Assembly (NCBI GenBank): GCA_003989085.1
Contig: RXIV01000004.1
Location: 1-64,000, forward strand
Direction: 5' to 3'
Source: Candidatus Competibacteraceae bacterium
Lineage (GTDB): Bacteria > Pseudomonadota > Gammaproteobacteria > Competibacterales > Competibacteraceae
Length of the DNA stretch: 64,000 nt
Shown here in pieces: positions 1 through 9,427 of the stretch. A model generated the notes under the pieces. It was not told where the DNA came from. It did not search any database and saw only the letters and a program-made list of their open reading frames with translations. Position 1 is the stretch's first letter. Each line of letters starts with the position of its first letter. The position numbers and the translations under genes are program-made.

Positions 1-74
1 AAGGCTTACGCTTTGCCATCCGCGAAGGCGGACGCACGGTCGGCGCTGGCGTCGTCGCTAAGATCCTTGAGTGA
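1..74 (+). CDS. tuf: Elongation factor Tu, C-terminal end (partial)
   Basis: Only the last 23 codons and the stop are present, in the frame beginning at base 3. The peptide [20 protein letters not shown] followed by ILE is the conserved C-terminal beta-barrel end of EF-Tu, the GTPase that brings aminoacyl-tRNA to the ribosome. The gene continues to the left of the window. Its TGA stop at 72-74 is only four bases from the rpsJ start, so the two are almost certainly co-transcribed, as in the str-S10 arrangement of many bacteria. Confidence 0.95.
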   Translation, partial: GLRFAIREGGRTVGAGVVAKILE

Positions 75-78
75 TCCT

Positions 79-390
79 ATGTCCAGTCAACGTATTCGCA
101 TTCGCCTCAAAGCGTTTGATCACCGGCTGATTGACCAGTCGGCGAAAGAGATCGTCGAAACCGCCAAGCGTACCGGTGCTCAGGTTCGAGGCCCGATTCC
201 GCTACCAACTAAAATGGAGCGTTTCACGGTGCTGATCTCGCCTCACGTCAACAAGGACGCCCGTGACCAGTATGAGTTACGCACCCATAAGCGGCTGATG
301 GATATTGTGGATCCGACCGACAAAACGGTTGATGCGCTAATGAGGCTTGATCTTGCTGCCGGCGTCGATGTGCAGATTAAGCTGAACTAG
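79..390 (+). CDS. rpsJ: 30S ribosomal protein S10
   Basis: A 103-residue protein starting [19 protein letters not shown], full length for S10 of the small-subunit head; the family also acts with NusB in antitermination. The ATG at 79 is chosen because homologues start here; the frame is open upstream only as tuf shadow. The start is four bases after the tuf stop with no strong Shine-Dalgarno (only GAG at 69-71), so translational coupling to tuf is likely. There is no room for the long S10 leader that L4 uses for autoregulation in E. coli. Confidence 0.97.
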   Translation: MSSQRIRIRLKAFDHRLIDQSAKEIVETAKRTGAQVRGPIPLPTKMERFTVLISPHVNKDARDQYELRTHKRLMDIVDPTDKTVDALMRLDLAAGVDVQIKLN

Positions 391-463
391 CCGTTTGGCC
401 CTGGCCATGAGGGGCTGCCTTCCCCTCCTCCGGCCTGAAAAACAGCTTTAAGAGGTTCTTAAA

Positions 464-1108
464 ATGGCAATTGGACTAATCGGCCGCAAGGCCGGCATGA
501 CGCGGGTCTTCACTGAAGACGGCGTTTCGATCCCCGTGACTTTGATTGAAGTCGAGCCAAATCGGGTGACCCAGATCAAGACTGAGGAAACCGATGGCTA
601 CCGTGCTCTACAGGTAACGGTTGGCCAGCGGCGCGCCAGTCGAGTGACTAAACCGATGGCCGGGCATTTTGCCAAGGCTGGTGTGGAACCCGGTCGTGGT
701 CTGTGGGAATTTCGTTTGGCGGAAGGCGAAGGGGCTGAAATCAGCGTCGGCGCGGAGTTCAAAGCGGACCTGTTTCAGGTTGGACAGAAGGTCGATGTAA
801 CAGGCACCAGTATCGGCAAAGGCTTTGCTGGCGTGATCAAGCGCTATCACTTCCGTAGCCAGCGCGCCACTCATGGCAACTCGCTCTCTCATCGCGCCCC
901 CGGTTCTATTGGTCAAAACCAGAGTCCGGGCCGGGTGTTCAAGGGCAAGAAAATGTGCGGCCATCTCGGCGCAGTGCAGCGCAGCACCCAGAATCTGGAA
1001 GTCATCCGGGTTGACGCCGAGCGCAATCTGCTGGCGATTAAGGGGTCGGTGCCGGGCGCCAAGGGCGGTGATGTAATGATTCGCCCTGCTGTCAAAGTGC
1101 GCCGCTAA
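464..1108 (+). CDS. rplC: 50S ribosomal protein L3
   Basis: A 214-residue early-assembly protein of the large subunit, close to the usual 209. It starts [16 protein letters not shown] and contains the extended loop [20 protein letters not shown]. The second Gln of [11 protein letters not shown] lies where PrmB methylates L3 in E. coli. It is preceded by a 73-base spacer, the longest in the first half of the S10 operon, and followed nine bases later by rplD. Confidence 0.97.
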   Translation: MAIGLIGRKAGMTRVFTEDGVSIPVTLIEVEPNRVTQIKTEETDGYRALQVTVGQRRASRVTKPMAGHFAKAGVEPGRGLWEFRLAEGEGAEISVGAEFKADLFQVGQKVDVTGTSIGKGFAGVIKRYHFRSQRATHGNSLSHRAPGSIGQNQSPGRVFKGKKMCGHLGAVQRSTQNLEVIRVDAERNLLAIKGSVPGAKGGDVMIRPAVKVRR

Positions 1109-1117
1109 GGAGGCGAC

Positions 1118-1744
1118 ATGGAACTTCCAATCAAGAATGCCAGTGGCGCGGCGGCTGACCAACTGACGGTTGCCGAAACGGTTTTTGCACGACCATTCAA
1201 TGAGTCGTTGGTGCACCAGATCGTGGTGGCCTATCAGGCGGGCGGTCGTGCTGGCACCCGCGCTCAGAAAACTCGCGCTGAAGTGCGCGGCGGTGGGGCG
1301 AAGCCGTGGCGGCAGAAAGGTACTGGCCGCGCCCGGGCCGGCAGTTCGCGTGGCCCGATCTGGCGGGGCGGTGGCGTCACCTTTGCTGCTAAGCCTCAGG
1401 ATCACTCGCAGAAAGTCAATAAAAAAATGTACCGCGCCGCGATTTGCTCGATTTTTTCCGAGTTGCTGCGCCAGGATCGGTTGCTGGTGGTCGAAGCTCT
1501 TAATCTGCCAGAAATTAAAACTAAACAGATGATCGCCCATCTGGCGATGCTCGGTCTGGCCGGACAGCGGCGGATACTGCTGATCAGCGAAGAAATTGAC
1601 CTTAATTTGTGTCTGTCGGCCCGTAATCTGGGCAATGTCGCTCTGAGCGATGTCGCGGGGCTGGATCCAGTCAGCTTGGTTGGCGCAGATACGGTGGTTA
1701 TCACGGCAGGCGCGATGCAGCGTGTTGGGGAGTGGCTGGCGTGA
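1118..1744 (+). CDS. rplD: 50S ribosomal protein L4
   Basis: A 208-residue large-subunit protein that lines the peptide exit tunnel. The Arg/Gly-rich tunnel extension is visible in the first third ([20 protein letters not shown]). In E. coli L4 also represses its own operon through a leader upstream of rpsJ; the 4-base tuf-rpsJ gap here leaves no space for that leader. The start follows GGAGGCGAC with good spacing. The stop codon overlaps the likely GTG start of rplW. Confidence 0.97.
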   Translation: MELPIKNASGAAADQLTVAETVFARPFNESLVHQIVVAYQAGGRAGTRAQKTRAEVRGGGAKPWRQKGTGRARAGSSRGPIWRGGGVTFAAKPQDHSQKVNKKMYRAAICSIFSELLRQDRLLVVEALNLPEIKTKQMIAHLAMLGLAGQRRILLISEEIDLNLCLSARNLGNVALSDVAGLDPVSLVGADTVVITAGAMQRVGEWLA

Positions 1745-2037
1745 ACGAAGAACGATTACTCAAAATCCTGTTGGCCCCGCACGTTTCGGAAAAGGCTACC
1801 CGAATGGCTGAACGGCATAACCAGGTGGTGTTTAAGGTTGCTCGTGACGCCGCCAAACCCGAGATCAAGGGTGCCGTTGAAATGCTGTTCAAGGTCAAGG
1901 TCAAGGGCGTCACCGTGGTCAATGTCAAGGGCAAACGCAAGCGGTTCGGAGCGATCCAGGGCCGGCGTTCGGATTGGAAAAAAGCCTATGTTTCTCTGGA
2001 GGCCGGCCATGAGATTGACTTCATGGTGGCTGAGTGA
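1741..2037 (+). CDS. rplW: 50S ribosomal protein L23
   Basis: A 98-residue protein at the tunnel exit, docking site for trigger factor and SRP in the family. [20 protein letters not shown] matches the conserved N-terminus. I prefer the GTG at 1741, which overlaps the rplD stop in a GTGA arrangement and sits eight bases after GGGGAG. A second in-frame GTG at 1732 would add three residues and cannot be excluded. Confidence 0.95.
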   Translation: MNEERLLKILLAPHVSEKATRMAERHNQVVFKVARDAAKPEIKGAVEMLFKVKVKGVTVVNVKGKRKRFGAIQGRRSDWKKAYVSLEAGHEIDFMVAE

Positions 2038-2080
2038 GCCGGCATTGATCGCCCAGAACCCCAGGACAAGGTAACTCCTC

Positions 2081-2908
2081 ATGCCTATCGTCAAAGCAAA
2101 ACCCACATCGCCTGGCCGGCGGTTCGTTGTTAAAGTGGTTAGCCCGGAATTACACAAGGGTCGGCCTCACGCGCCGCTAATCGAAAAGCAGACCCGTACC
2201 GGTGGCCGTAACAACAGAGGCCGGATTACGACCCGGCATCAGGGTGGTGGCCACAAGCAACACTACCGGATCGTTGATTTCAAGCGTGACAAGGACAATA
2301 TCCCGGCCACAGTCGAACGACTGGAATACGATCCTAATCGTAGCGCCCATATCGCCTTGTTGCTGTATGCGGACGGCGAGCGTCGCTACATCATTGCCCC
2401 GCATGGGGTGGGCGCTGGCGTAAGCCTGCTGTCTGGACCGGCTGCGCCAATTAAGCCTGGCAATGCTCTGCCATTGCGTAGCGTACCGATTGGTAGCCAG
2501 GTGCATTGCATCGAGTTGCGGCCTGGCAAAGGGGCGCAACTGGCGCGTAGCGCCGGTACTTCGGCGCAGCTAGTCGCCCGCGATGGCAGCTATGTCACGT
2601 TGCGGTTGCGATCCGGTGAAATCCGTAAGGTTCACGCTGACTGCAGGGCTACTATCGGCGAGGTCGGGAACGAAGAACATAACCTGCGTTCACTCGGCAA
2701 GGCCGGGGCCAAGCGTTGGCGTGGCGTTCGCCCGACGGTGCGTGGCGTTGCCATGAATCCGGTCGATCACCCGCATGGTGGTGGCGAAGGCCGCACCTCT
2801 GGTGGGCGTCATCCGGTATCGCCGTGGGGGACGCCGACTAAAGGCTACAAGACCCGCTCGAACAAGCGCACCGACAAACTGATTGTGCGCCGGCGCAACA
2901 AGAAATGA
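2081..2908 (+). CDS. rplB: 50S ribosomal protein L2
   Basis: A 275-residue protein of the peptidyl-transferase region, usual length 273-277. The C-terminal signature [20 protein letters not shown] carries the conserved His needed for activity in other L2 proteins. The ATG at 2081 follows AGGACAAGGTAACTCCTC. The gene sits in the expected order between rplW and rpsS. Confidence 0.97.
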   Translation: MPIVKAKPTSPGRRFVVKVVSPELHKGRPHAPLIEKQTRTGGRNNRGRITTRHQGGGHKQHYRIVDFKRDKDNIPATVERLEYDPNRSAHIALLLYADGERRYIIAPHGVGAGVSLLSGPAAPIKPGNALPLRSVPIGSQVHCIELRPGKGAQLARSAGTSAQLVARDGSYVTLRLRSGEIRKVHADCRATIGEVGNEEHNLRSLGKAGAKRWRGVRPTVRGVAMNPVDHPHGGGEGRTSGGRHPVSPWGTPTKGYKTRSNKRTDKLIVRRRNKK

Positions 2909-2932
2909 GGCTGAACCCGGAGGACACCCAAG

Positions 2933-3205
2933 GTGCCACGTTCGATTAAAAAAGGCCCGTTTGTCGATCTCCACCTAATTAAGAAGGTGGAGCAGGCGAT
3001 CGCTACCCACGCCAAACGTCCGATCAAGACTTGGTCGCGACGGTCGATGATTCTGCCCGAAATGATCGGGTTGACCATCGCGGTACACAATGGCCGTCAG
3101 CATGTGCCGATTCTGGTGACTGAAAACATGATCGGCCACAAGCTGGGCGAGTTCGCCGCAACCCGCACCTATCGCGGTCATGCGGCGGATAAGAAGTCCA
3201 AATAG
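2933..3205 (+). CDS. rpsS: 30S ribosomal protein S19
   Basis: A 90-residue small-subunit head protein starting [19 protein letters not shown] after a GTG initiator. The GTG at 2933 is preceded by GGAGGA with suitable spacing and homologues begin at this point. The conserved block [18 protein letters not shown] is present. It is followed 12 bases later by rplV. Confidence 0.96.
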   Translation: MPRSIKKGPFVDLHLIKKVEQAIATHAKRPIKTWSRRSMILPEMIGLTIAVHNGRQHVPILVTENMIGHKLGEFAATRTYRGHAADKKSK

Positions 3206-3217
3206 GGAAACGATCCG

Positions 3218-3547
3218 ATGCAAGCCGTCGCTATTTTGAAACATGCTCGTATTTCGCCGCAAAAAGCCCGGCTGGTGGCCGATCAGGTTCGTAATCTGCC
3301 GATAGATCGTGCTTTACAGATTCTGGCTTTCAGCGATAAGAAAGCTGCTCCACTGATTAAGAAAGTGCTGGAATCGGCTATCGCTAACGCTGAACACAAC
3401 GAAGGCGCGGACATTGACGAGTTGAAGGTCGCCGCTATTTGCGTGGATTGCGGCCCGCTGTTGAAGCGGATGCATGCCCGCGCCAAGGGGCGTGGCAACC
3501 GGATCGTCAAGCGCACCAGTCATATCACCGTGACCGTCGCCGAGTAA
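3218..3547 (+). CDS. rplV: 50S ribosomal protein L22
   Basis: A 109-residue large-subunit protein whose hairpin reaches into the exit tunnel near L4. It starts [20 protein letters not shown], and the hairpin tip is seen as [19 protein letters not shown]. Length and position between rpsS and rpsC are as expected. Confidence 0.96.
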   Translation: MQAVAILKHARISPQKARLVADQVRNLPIDRALQILAFSDKKAAPLIKKVLESAIANAEHNEGADIDELKVAAICVDCGPLLKRMHARAKGRGNRIVKRTSHITVTVAE

Positions 3548-3563
3548 CAGGAGCGAGAACGAC

Positions 3564-4259
3564 ATGGGTCAGAAAGTCAACCCCACCGGAATTCGGCTCG
3601 GTATCGCCTCCGACTGGACTTCCAAGTGGTACGCCAGCAGCAAGAATTTCCCTGATTTACTGGAAACTGACCTTAAGGTGCGGCAGTTCCTGAAGAAAAA
3701 GCTATCCACCGCCTCGGTGAGCCGAATTCAGATTGAGCGGCCCGCACGGTTAGCCCGGGTAACTATTCACACCGCCCGGCCCGGCGTGGTGATTGGCAAG
3801 AAAGGTGAGGACATCGAAGCTCTGCGTAAAGCAGTCGCCAAGATGATGGGCTTGGAAATCAAGGATCTCCAGATCAACATCGAGGAAATTCGGAAGCCAG
3901 AGCTGGATGCGCAGCTGGTCGCCGAGGGTGTAGCCCAGCAGTTGGAGCGGCGGATTATGTTCCGCCGGGCGATGAAACGCTCGGTCGCCAACGCTATGCG
4001 GTTGGGAGCGCTCGGGATCAAGATTCAGGTGGCAGGCCGCTTGAATGGCGCCGAGATCGCCCGGAGTGAATGGACCCGCGAAGGACGAGTGCCGCTGCAT
4101 ACCCTCCGCGCTAATATTGACTACGGCCTTGCCGAAGCCCATACCACTTATGGGGTAATTGGCGTTAAGGTTTGGATTTTCAAGGGCGAGGTGTTTGGCT
4201 TCGACCGGCCCAGCGAGGCTAAGTCTGACAAGCCGGCGGATCGTCGGGAACGGGAATGA
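3564..4259 (+). CDS. rpsC: 30S ribosomal protein S3
   Basis: A 231-residue protein at the mRNA entry channel. A KH RNA-binding domain is visible around residues 62-78 with the GxxG loop GKKG in [17 protein letters not shown]. The C-terminal domain ends in a short charged tail ([15 protein letters not shown]). The start ATG follows CAGGAGCGAGAACGAC. Confidence 0.97.
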   Translation: MGQKVNPTGIRLGIASDWTSKWYASSKNFPDLLETDLKVRQFLKKKLSTASVSRIQIERPARLARVTIHTARPGVVIGKKGEDIEALRKAVAKMMGLEIKDLQINIEEIRKPELDAQLVAEGVAQQLERRIMFRRAMKRSVANAMRLGALGIKIQVAGRLNGAEIARSEWTREGRVPLHTLRANIDYGLAEAHTTYGVIGVKVWIFKGEVFGFDRPSEAKSDKPADRRERE

Positions 4260-4309
4260 GCGCGAAACGCGGCTTTGCCGAGTTTTCTTGCTGCCAGATG
4301 AGATAGAAC

Positions 4310-4723
4310 ATGTTACAGCCGAAAAGAACCAAATTCCGTAAACAGCGCAAAGGGCGCAACCAAGGTGTGGCTACCAGCGGCGCCTCGGTCAGTTTCGGCG
4401 AGTACGGGCTGAAATGCACTACCCGTGGGATGCTGACCGCTCGCCAGATCGAAGCAGCCCGCCGCGCCATCAATCGTTATATCAAGCGTGGCGGCAAGGT
4501 ATGGATCCGCATCTTTCCTGATAAGCCCATCACTAAGAAGCCCCTTGAAGTGCGGATGGGCAGTGGTAAGGGGAGCGTTGAGTACTGGGTTGCGCCAGTG
4601 CGGCCAGGGCGAGTGCTGTATGAAGTCGAAGGCGTATCCGAGGAGGTCGCCCGTGAGGCGTTCCGGCTGGCAGCAGCTAAGCTGCCGGTACAGACGATCT
4701 TTGTGACCCGGATGGTGATGTAA
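4310..4723 (+). CDS. rplP: 50S ribosomal protein L16
   Basis: A 137-residue protein organising the A-site side of the large subunit. It starts [19 protein letters not shown], full length. The TAA stop overlaps the rpmC ATG by one base (TAATG). The upstream spacer of 50 bases carries no obvious strong Shine-Dalgarno, so read-through coupling from rpsC is possible. Confidence 0.97.
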   Translation: MLQPKRTKFRKQRKGRNQGVATSGASVSFGEYGLKCTTRGMLTARQIEAARRAINRYIKRGGKVWIRIFPDKPITKKPLEVRMGSGKGSVEYWVAPVRPGRVLYEVEGVSEEVAREAFRLAAAKLPVQTIFVTRMVM

Positions 4724-4917
4724 TGAATGCAAGCGAGCTGCGGCAGAAAAGCGTGGATGATTTGAGGCAGGAGTTGCTGGCGCTGTTGCGTGAGCAGTTC
4801 AATCTGCGGATGCAGAAAGCGACCGGTCAGGCGACCAAGCCCCACCTGTTCCGGCAGGCACGGCGTAATATCGCCCGGGTCAAGATGGTGATGAGCGAAA
4901 AGGCGGGACAGGCATGA
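4723..4917 (+). CDS. rpmC: 50S ribosomal protein L29
   Basis: A 64-residue two-helix protein near the tunnel exit. The sequence [18 protein letters not shown] and the helix [16 protein letters not shown] are typical. It overlaps rplP by one base and rpsQ by four bases (ATGA), indicating strong translational coupling. Confidence 0.96.
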   Translation: MNASELRQKSVDDLRQELLALLREQFNLRMQKATGQATKPHLFRQARRNIARVKMVMSEKAGQA

Positions 4918-5174
4918 CCACGGAAACCCAAGCGGATCGCACCCTGAGCGGGCGCGTTATCAGCAATAAGATGGACAAGACCATCACCGTCGCCATCGAG
5001 CGATTGGTCAAGCATCCGGTTTATGGTAAGTACGTTCGCCGGACCACTAAGCTGCATGCCCACGATGAAAACAACGAATGCCGTGAGGGCGATCTGGTGG
5101 CTATCAGACCGAGCCGGCCCTTGTCCAAGACCAAAGCTTGGATGCTGGTCAGCGTGGTTGATCGAGCGCAATAG
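4914..5174 (+). CDS. rpsQ: 30S ribosomal protein S17
   Basis: An 86-residue OB-fold protein binding the 5' domain of 16S rRNA. The core [20 protein letters not shown] and [20 protein letters not shown] is diagnostic. It is the last gene of the S10 operon in E. coli; a hairpin followed by TTTT lies four bases after its stop. Confidence 0.96.
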   Translation: MTTETQADRTLSGRVISNKMDKTITVAIERLVKHPVYGKYVRRTTKLHAHDENNECREGDLVAIRPSRPLSKTKAWMLVSVVDRAQ

Positions 5175-5177
5175 CTG

Positions 5178-5195
5178 CGCCCCGGCGGGCGTTTT
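5178..5195 (+). terminator. Terminator-like hairpin at the S10/spc boundary
   Basis: CGCCC and GGGCG form a 5-bp GC stem around the loop CGGC, followed directly by TTTT. It begins four bases after the rpsQ stop, exactly where S10 and spc operons divide in E. coli. The stem is short, so it may only attenuate. Confidence 0.5.
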
Positions 5196-5223
5196 CCCTA
5201 ATTCGTAGACGGAATTTAAAACC

Positions 5224-5592
5224 ATGATTCAGATGCAAACGATGTTGGAAGTCGCCGATAACAGCGGCGCCCGCCGGCTGATGTGCATCAAGGTGCTGGG
5301 CGGCTCCCATCGCCGCTATGCGCAGATCGGCGACGTCATCAAGGTCAGTGTCAAGGATGCGATCCCGCGTGGTAAGGTCAGCAAGGGCGAGGTCTACAAC
5401 GCAGTGGTGGTGCGGACCCGTAAGGGCGTCCGCCGGCCGGATGGTTCGTTGATCCGCTTCGATGGCAACGCTGCGGTGTTGCTTAATAATAAGTTGGAGC
5501 CGATTGGCACCCGCATCTTTGGGCCAGTTACCCGTGAGCTGCGTAGCGAGCGGTTTATGAAAATCATATCACTGGCCCCGGAAGTGCTGTGA
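5224..5592 (+). CDS. rplN: 50S ribosomal protein L14
   Basis: A 122-residue protein at the subunit interface, first gene of the spc group. [20 protein letters not shown] is the conserved N-terminus. The 49-base gap before it is AT-rich next to the start (GGAATTTAAAACC) and could contain a weak promoter; I could not identify a convincing -35/-10 pair. Confidence 0.97.
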   Translation: MIQMQTMLEVADNSGARRLMCIKVLGGSHRRYAQIGDVIKVSVKDAIPRGKVSKGEVYNAVVVRTRKGVRRPDGSLIRFDGNAAVLLNNKLEPIGTRIFGPVTRELRSERFMKIISLAPEVL

Positions 5593-5610
5593 GGCGGGAG
5601 GAAAGCGGCA

Positions 5611-5931
5611 ATGCGTAAAATACGAAGAGACGATGAGGTCATCCTCATCGCAGGTAAGGATAAGGGCCGGCGCGGTAAGGTGATGCGGGTGGTGGAGGGT
5701 GGCCAGCGGGTCATCATCGGTGGCGTCAATCTGATCAAGCGTCATACTAAACCTAATCCCGCGAAGGGTGTGTCTGGCGGCATCATTGAGCGCGAGGCAG
5801 CAATTCATGTGTCCAACGTGATGCTGTTCAATCCCATGACCAAAAAGGGTGACCGGACTGGCTTTCGGGTGCTGGAAGATGGCCGCAAGGTGCGCTACTT
5901 CAAGTCCAATAATGAAGTCGTGGACGTCTGA
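5611..5931 (+). CDS. rplX: 50S ribosomal protein L24
   Basis: A 106-residue assembly initiator of the large subunit. The KOW motif appears at about residues 8-35 ([14 protein letters not shown]). ATG at 5611 follows GGCGGGAGGAAAGCGGCA. Order rplN-rplX-rplE is conserved. Confidence 0.96.
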   Translation: MRKIRRDDEVILIAGKDKGRRGKVMRVVEGGQRVIIGGVNLIKRHTKPNPAKGVSGGIIEREAAIHVSNVMLFNPMTKKGDRTGFRVLEDGRKVRYFKSNNEVVDV

Positions 5932-5940
5932 GGAAAAGTC

Positions 5941-6480
5941 ATGGCCCGACTGCAACAGTTTTATCGTGAAACCGTGGCGCCCAAACTGCTTGAGCAGTTT
6001 CAGTACCGCAACGTCATGGAAGTGCCGCGCATCGCCAAGATTACCCTGAATATGGGCGTCGGTGAGGCGGTCGCCGACAAGAAAATTATGGATCATGCGG
6101 TCAGCAACCTGACCCAGATCGCCGGGCAGAAGCCCATTGTGACCCTGTCGCGCAAATCGATCGCCGGCTTTAAGATCCGTGAGGGTTGGCCTATCGGCTG
6201 CAAAGTAACGCTGCGCCGCGACCGGATGTACGAATTTCTGGATCGGCTGGTTAACATCGCCATTCCGCGTATCCGCGACTTTCGCGGTTTCAGCGCCAAG
6301 GCTTTTGACGGGCGAGGAAATTATAGCCTTGGAGTGCGCGAACAAATCATCTTCCCGGAAATCGACTACGACAAAATCGATACCATTCGTGGCCTCGATA
6401 TCACCATCACCACTACGGCGCGAACCGATGAAGAAGGCCGCGCTCTACTGGCGGCGTTTAACTTTCCGTTCCGGAATTGA
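5941..6480 (+). CDS. rplE: 50S ribosomal protein L5
   Basis: A 179-residue central protuberance protein contacting 5S r[23 protein letters not shown] and [11 protein letters not shown]-like [18 protein letters not shown] are family signatures. The start follows GAGGAAAAGTC. Length is the usual 178-180. Confidence 0.97.
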   Translation: MARLQQFYRETVAPKLLEQFQYRNVMEVPRIAKITLNMGVGEAVADKKIMDHAVSNLTQIAGQKPIVTLSRKSIAGFKIREGWPIGCKVTLRRDRMYEFLDRLVNIAIPRIRDFRGFSAKAFDGRGNYSLGVREQIIFPEIDYDKIDTIRGLDITITTTARTDEEGRALLAAFNFPFRN

Positions 6481-6491
6481 GGATTGAGAGT

Positions 6492-6797
6492 GTGGCAAAA
6501 CTGAGTATGGTTAACCGCGAGATCAAGCGGGCGCGCATTGTCAAGCAGTATGCCGCGAAGCGGGCCGAGTTGAAGGAAGCCATCCGCGATCCGGCCAACA
6601 GTGATCAGCTTCGGCGGGAAGCGCAGCAAAAATTGCAGGCGCTGCCTCGTGACGCTAGTCCAAGTCGGTTGCGGAACCGTTGCCGGTTGACAGGGCGTTC
6701 ACACGGCTTCTATCGCAAGTTTGGTTTGGGCCGGAATAAGCTGCGTGAAGCCACTATGCGTGGTGACGTACCGGGCTTGCGCAAGGCAAGCTGGTAA
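6492..6797 (+). CDS. rpsN: 30S ribosomal protein S14 (zinc-free form)
   Basis: A 101-residue protein starting at GTG 6492 ([20 protein letters not shown]). This start fits homologues and follows GAGGATTGAGAG; an in-frame TTG at 6477 would only add five unsupported residues. The C-terminal block [19 protein letters not shown] has only one Cys, so this is the long form without the four-cysteine zinc site, as in most gammaproteobacteria. Confidence 0.95.
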   Translation: MAKLSMVNREIKRARIVKQYAAKRAELKEAIRDPANSDQLRREAQQKLQALPRDASPSRLRNRCRLTGRSHGFYRKFGLGRNKLREATMRGDVPGLRKASW

Positions 6798-6907
6798 GTT
6801 TAATTGATCGCCCAATAAGTGCTCTATCCGCCACGACCCTTTAAGTTCATGGGTTTACCACGCCCCCGGCATGGCCCCGCGACTGACTCTGTGGAGTAAT
6901 TTGAAGA

Positions 6908-7306
6908 ATGTGTATGACCGACCCTATCGCGGATATGCTGACCCGCATCCGCAACGCCCAGACTGCCGCCAAAACCCAAGTGACTATGCCGGCTTCCAAG
7001 TTGAAAGCCGCTGTCGCCCAAGTATTGCGCGATGAGGGCTACATCACTGATTTCACGGTCGCGCCTACTGCGCCGGGCAAGGCTGAGCTGACAGTCATCC
7101 TTAAATATTTCGAAGGGCGTCCGGTGATCGAGCGCATTGACCGAATCAGCAAGCCTGGTCGGCGGGTGTTTCGTGGCAAGGGCAACCTGCCGAGAGTGAT
7201 CAACGGTCTTGGTGTGGCTATCGTGTCGACCCCCAAAGGTCTGATGAGTGATCGCGCCGCCCGTGCCGCCGGTCATGGCGGTGAAGTGCTGTGCGTTGTG
7301 GCCTGA
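6908..7306 (+). CDS. rpsH: 30S ribosomal protein S8
   Basis: A 132-residue 16S-binding protein; in E. coli it represses the spc operon. [18 protein letters not shown] aligns with the [16 protein letters not shown] start, so ATG 6908 is preferred over ATG 6914; GGAG at 6893-6896 supports it. The 110-base gap from rpsN is unusually long for this operon and holds no feature I can name. Confidence 0.96.
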   Translation: MCMTDPIADMLTRIRNAQTAAKTQVTMPASKLKAAVAQVLRDEGYITDFTVAPTAPGKAELTVILKYFEGRPVIERIDRISKPGRRVFRGKGNLPRVINGLGVAIVSTPKGLMSDRAARAAGHGGEVLCVVA

Positions 7307-7319
7307 AGGAGCGGCTCTC

Positions 7320-7892
7320 ATGTCAAGCCTTATCAAGGAAAAGAAAATTCGCACTTCGCGAGTTGGCAAGAAGCCTATCCCAGTGCCAGTTGGCGTAGAA
7401 GTGACCATTACCGGTCAGCAGGTTGCCCTCACTGGCAAGAATGGCGCGGCGGAGTTGCTGGTGCATCCGTGGGTCGTGGTCGAGCGCGACGGCGGCGAGT
7501 TGAAAGTCAGCCCTCGGGTTCTCACTAATGAGGCTAAATACCGGGCGATGACCGGTACTATGCGGGCCTTGCTGAGCAATATGGTGATCGGCGTCACTCA
7601 AGGCTTTCAGCGTAAGTTGCAGCTGGTTGGGGTCGGCTATAAGGCTCAAGCGCAGGGCAACATATTGAACCTGACGCTTGGCTTCTCGCATCCGGTCGAG
7701 TTCAAAGTCCCGGAAGGTATCGCTATCCAGACGCCTACCCCGACCGAGATTATGATCCGGGGTGTGGATAAGCAAAGGGTCGGTGAAGTCGCTGCCCAAA
7801 TCCGCGCCTATCGTCCGCCCGAACCCTACAAGGGCAAAGGGGTGCGCTATGCGGATGAGACTATCATCCTGAAAGAAGCCAAGAAAAAGTAG
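7320..7892 (+). CDS. rplF: 50S ribosomal protein L6 with N-terminal extension
   Basis: A 190-residue protein, about 12 longer than usual because residues 1-12 (MSSLIKEKKIRT) precede the normal SRVGKKPIPVP start. ATG 7320 has an excellent AAGGAG eight bases upstream and no ATG or GTG exists at the conventional start, so the extension is probably real. The C-terminal motif RAYRPPEPYKGKGVRYADE is typical. Confidence 0.95.
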   Translation: MSSLIKEKKIRTSRVGKKPIPVPVGVEVTITGQQVALTGKNGAAELLVHPWVVVERDGGELKVSPRVLTNEAKYRAMTGTMRALLSNMVIGVTQGFQRKLQLVGVGYKAQAQGNILNLTLGFSHPVEFKVPEGIAIQTPTPTEIMIRGVDKQRVGEVAAQIRAYRPPEPYKGKGVRYADETIILKEAKKK

Positions 7893-7901
7893 GGACCCGT
7901 T

Positions 7902-8276
7902 ATGGATAAGAAAGCAGCCGACAAGAAAACCGCCCGTTTGCGGCGTGGGTTGCGCACCCGCTACAAGATTCGCGAGTTGGGTGTGTGCCGTTTGTGTATC
8001 AATCGTACTCCCCGGCATATCTATGCCCAGATCATTGTCCCGGCAGAGTCCGGCGATAGGACACTGGCCGCTGCTTCTACCTTGGAGCCGGTCTTGCGTC
8101 AGGCGCTCAAAAGCACCGGTGATGTTGCAGCGGCTAAGGCGGTCGGTAAGGCGATTGCCGAGAAAGCCAAGGCTGCTGGTATTACCCAAGTTGCTTTTGA
8201 TCGTTCTGGCTTCAAGTATCACGGCCGGGTCAAGGCATTGGCTGACGCCGCCCGCGAAAATGGTTTGCAGTTTTAA
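7902..8276 (+). CDS. rplR: 50S ribosomal protein L18
   Basis: A 124-residue 5S rRNA-binding protein, slightly longer than the usual 117 owing to a lysine-rich N-terminus ([16 protein letters not shown]). The C-terminal [20 protein letters not shown] is the family signature. It starts nine bases after the rplF stop. Confidence 0.96.
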   Translation: MDKKAADKKTARLRRGLRTRYKIRELGVCRLCINRTPRHIYAQIIVPAESGDRTLAAASTLEPVLRQALKSTGDVAAAKAVGKAIAEKAKAAGITQVAFDRSGFKYHGRVKALADAARENGLQF

Positions 8277-8285
8277 GGAGCCGAT

Positions 8286-8795
8286 ATGGCGATGAACGTG
8301 GAAAGTTCCCAAAATAGCGACGGCCTACAGGAAAAGTTGATTGCCGTCAACCGCGTAGCCAAGGTAGTCAAGGGCGGTCGGCAATTCGGCTTCACTGCGC
8401 TAACGGTGGTCGGTGATGGCAATGGCCGCGTTGGGCTGGGTTATGGCAAGGCCCGTGAAGTGCCGATGGCGATTCAGAAGGCGATGGACAAAGCCCGCAA
8501 AAATATGAGCAAGGTGCCGCTCAATGGCGTCACCCTGCAATACCCGGTGACTGCACGGCATGGCGCAGCTCAGGTGTTCATGCAGCCCGCCTCGGAAGGT
8601 ACCGGCATTATTGCTGGCGGCGCGATGCGGGCAGTGTTCGATGTGGTCGGGGTCAAGGATGTGCTGGCCAAGTGTATTGGCTCGCGTAATCCGATCAATG
8701 TGGTGCGGGCGACCATTCACGGTTTGAGTACGATGAAGTCGCCTGATTACCAAGCGGCCAAACGCGGTAAAAGCGTGGATGAGATTCGGAGTTAA
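8286..8795 (+). CDS. rpsE: 30S ribosomal protein S5
   Basis: A 169-residue fidelity protein with the N-terminal dsRNA-binding fold. [20 protein letters not shown] and [20 protein letters not shown] are diagnostic. AAGGAG lies just upstream of the ATG. Confidence 0.97.
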   Translation: MAMNVESSQNSDGLQEKLIAVNRVAKVVKGGRQFGFTALTVVGDGNGRVGLGYGKAREVPMAIQKAMDKARKNMSKVPLNGVTLQYPVTARHGAAQVFMQPASEGTGIIAGGAMRAVFDVVGVKDVLAKCIGSRNPINVVRATIHGLSTMKSPDYQAAKRGKSVDEIRS

Positions 8796-8800
8796 GAAGC

Positions 8801-8998
8801 ATGGCCGACAATAAATTGAAAGTGACGCTGGTTAAAAGCGCACATGGCCGGTTGGCTAACCACCAGGCCTGTGTGCGAGGGTTGGGGCTGCGGCGGATGC
8901 ATAGCAGCGCGGTAGTTGCCGATACCCCGGAGAATCGCGGCATGATCCGTAAGGTTTCGTATTTGCTCAAGGTCGAGGAGGCCGTTCATGCGTCTTAA
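8801..8998 (+). CDS. rpmD: 50S ribosomal protein L30
   Basis: A 65-residue protein; the motif [20 protein letters not shown] followed by LGLRRMH identifies it. It begins five bases after rpsE and overlaps rplO by 11 bases. Confidence 0.95.
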   Translation: MADNKLKVTLVKSAHGRLANHQACVRGLGLRRMHSSAVVADTPENRGMIRKVSYLLKVEEAVHAS

Positions 8999-9422
8999 TA
9001 CCCTGAAGCCGGCGGCCGGTAGCCGCCCGGATAAACAGCGGGTCGGGCGCGGTATCGGTTCCGGTCTCGGTAAAACTGGTGGGCGCGGTCATAAAGGCCA
9101 ACATGCCCGCGCCGGCGGTTATCACAAGGTTGGTTTTGAAGGCGGCCAAATGCCGTTGCAGCGGCGGTTGCCCAAGCGTGGCTTCCGCTCGATGACAGCT
9201 AAGGATACCGCCGAGGTGCGGCTGTCCGCGCTGGACAAAGTAGGGGCCGAAGTCATCGACTTGGCAGCGCTCAAGGCCGCTAACCTGATTCCAATCTTCG
9301 CTAAAAAAGCCAAGGTTATCTTGGCTGGAAAGCTGGAGAAGCCCGTGGTGCTGCATGGTCTGGCGCTAACCAAGGGCGCCCGTGATGCGGTGCTGGCGGC
9401 TGGCGGAACAATTCAAGAGTAA
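8988..9422 (+). CDS. rplO: 50S ribosomal protein L15
   Basis: A 144-residue large-subunit protein. The Gly/Arg-rich N-terminal arm [20 protein letters not shown] is typical. The ATG lies inside the last codons of rpmD (GAGGAGGCCGTTC upstream), implying coupling. secY follows five bases after the stop. Confidence 0.96.
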   Translation: MRLNTLKPAAGSRPDKQRVGRGIGSGLGKTGGRGHKGQHARAGGYHKVGFEGGQMPLQRRLPKRGFRSMTAKDTAEVRLSALDKVGAEVIDLAALKAANLIPIFAKKAKVILAGKLEKPVVLHGLALTKGARDAVLAAGGTIQE

Positions 9423-9427
9423 CCGTG

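Noticed and set aside
608-1540. 310-codon open frame antisense to rplC and rplD
   Set aside because: It is opposite two certain ribosomal genes, has no known similarity by eye, and arises from their codon bias.
5569-6345. 258-codon open frame antisense to rplX and rplE
   Set aside because: A shadow of the plus-strand ribosomal genes.
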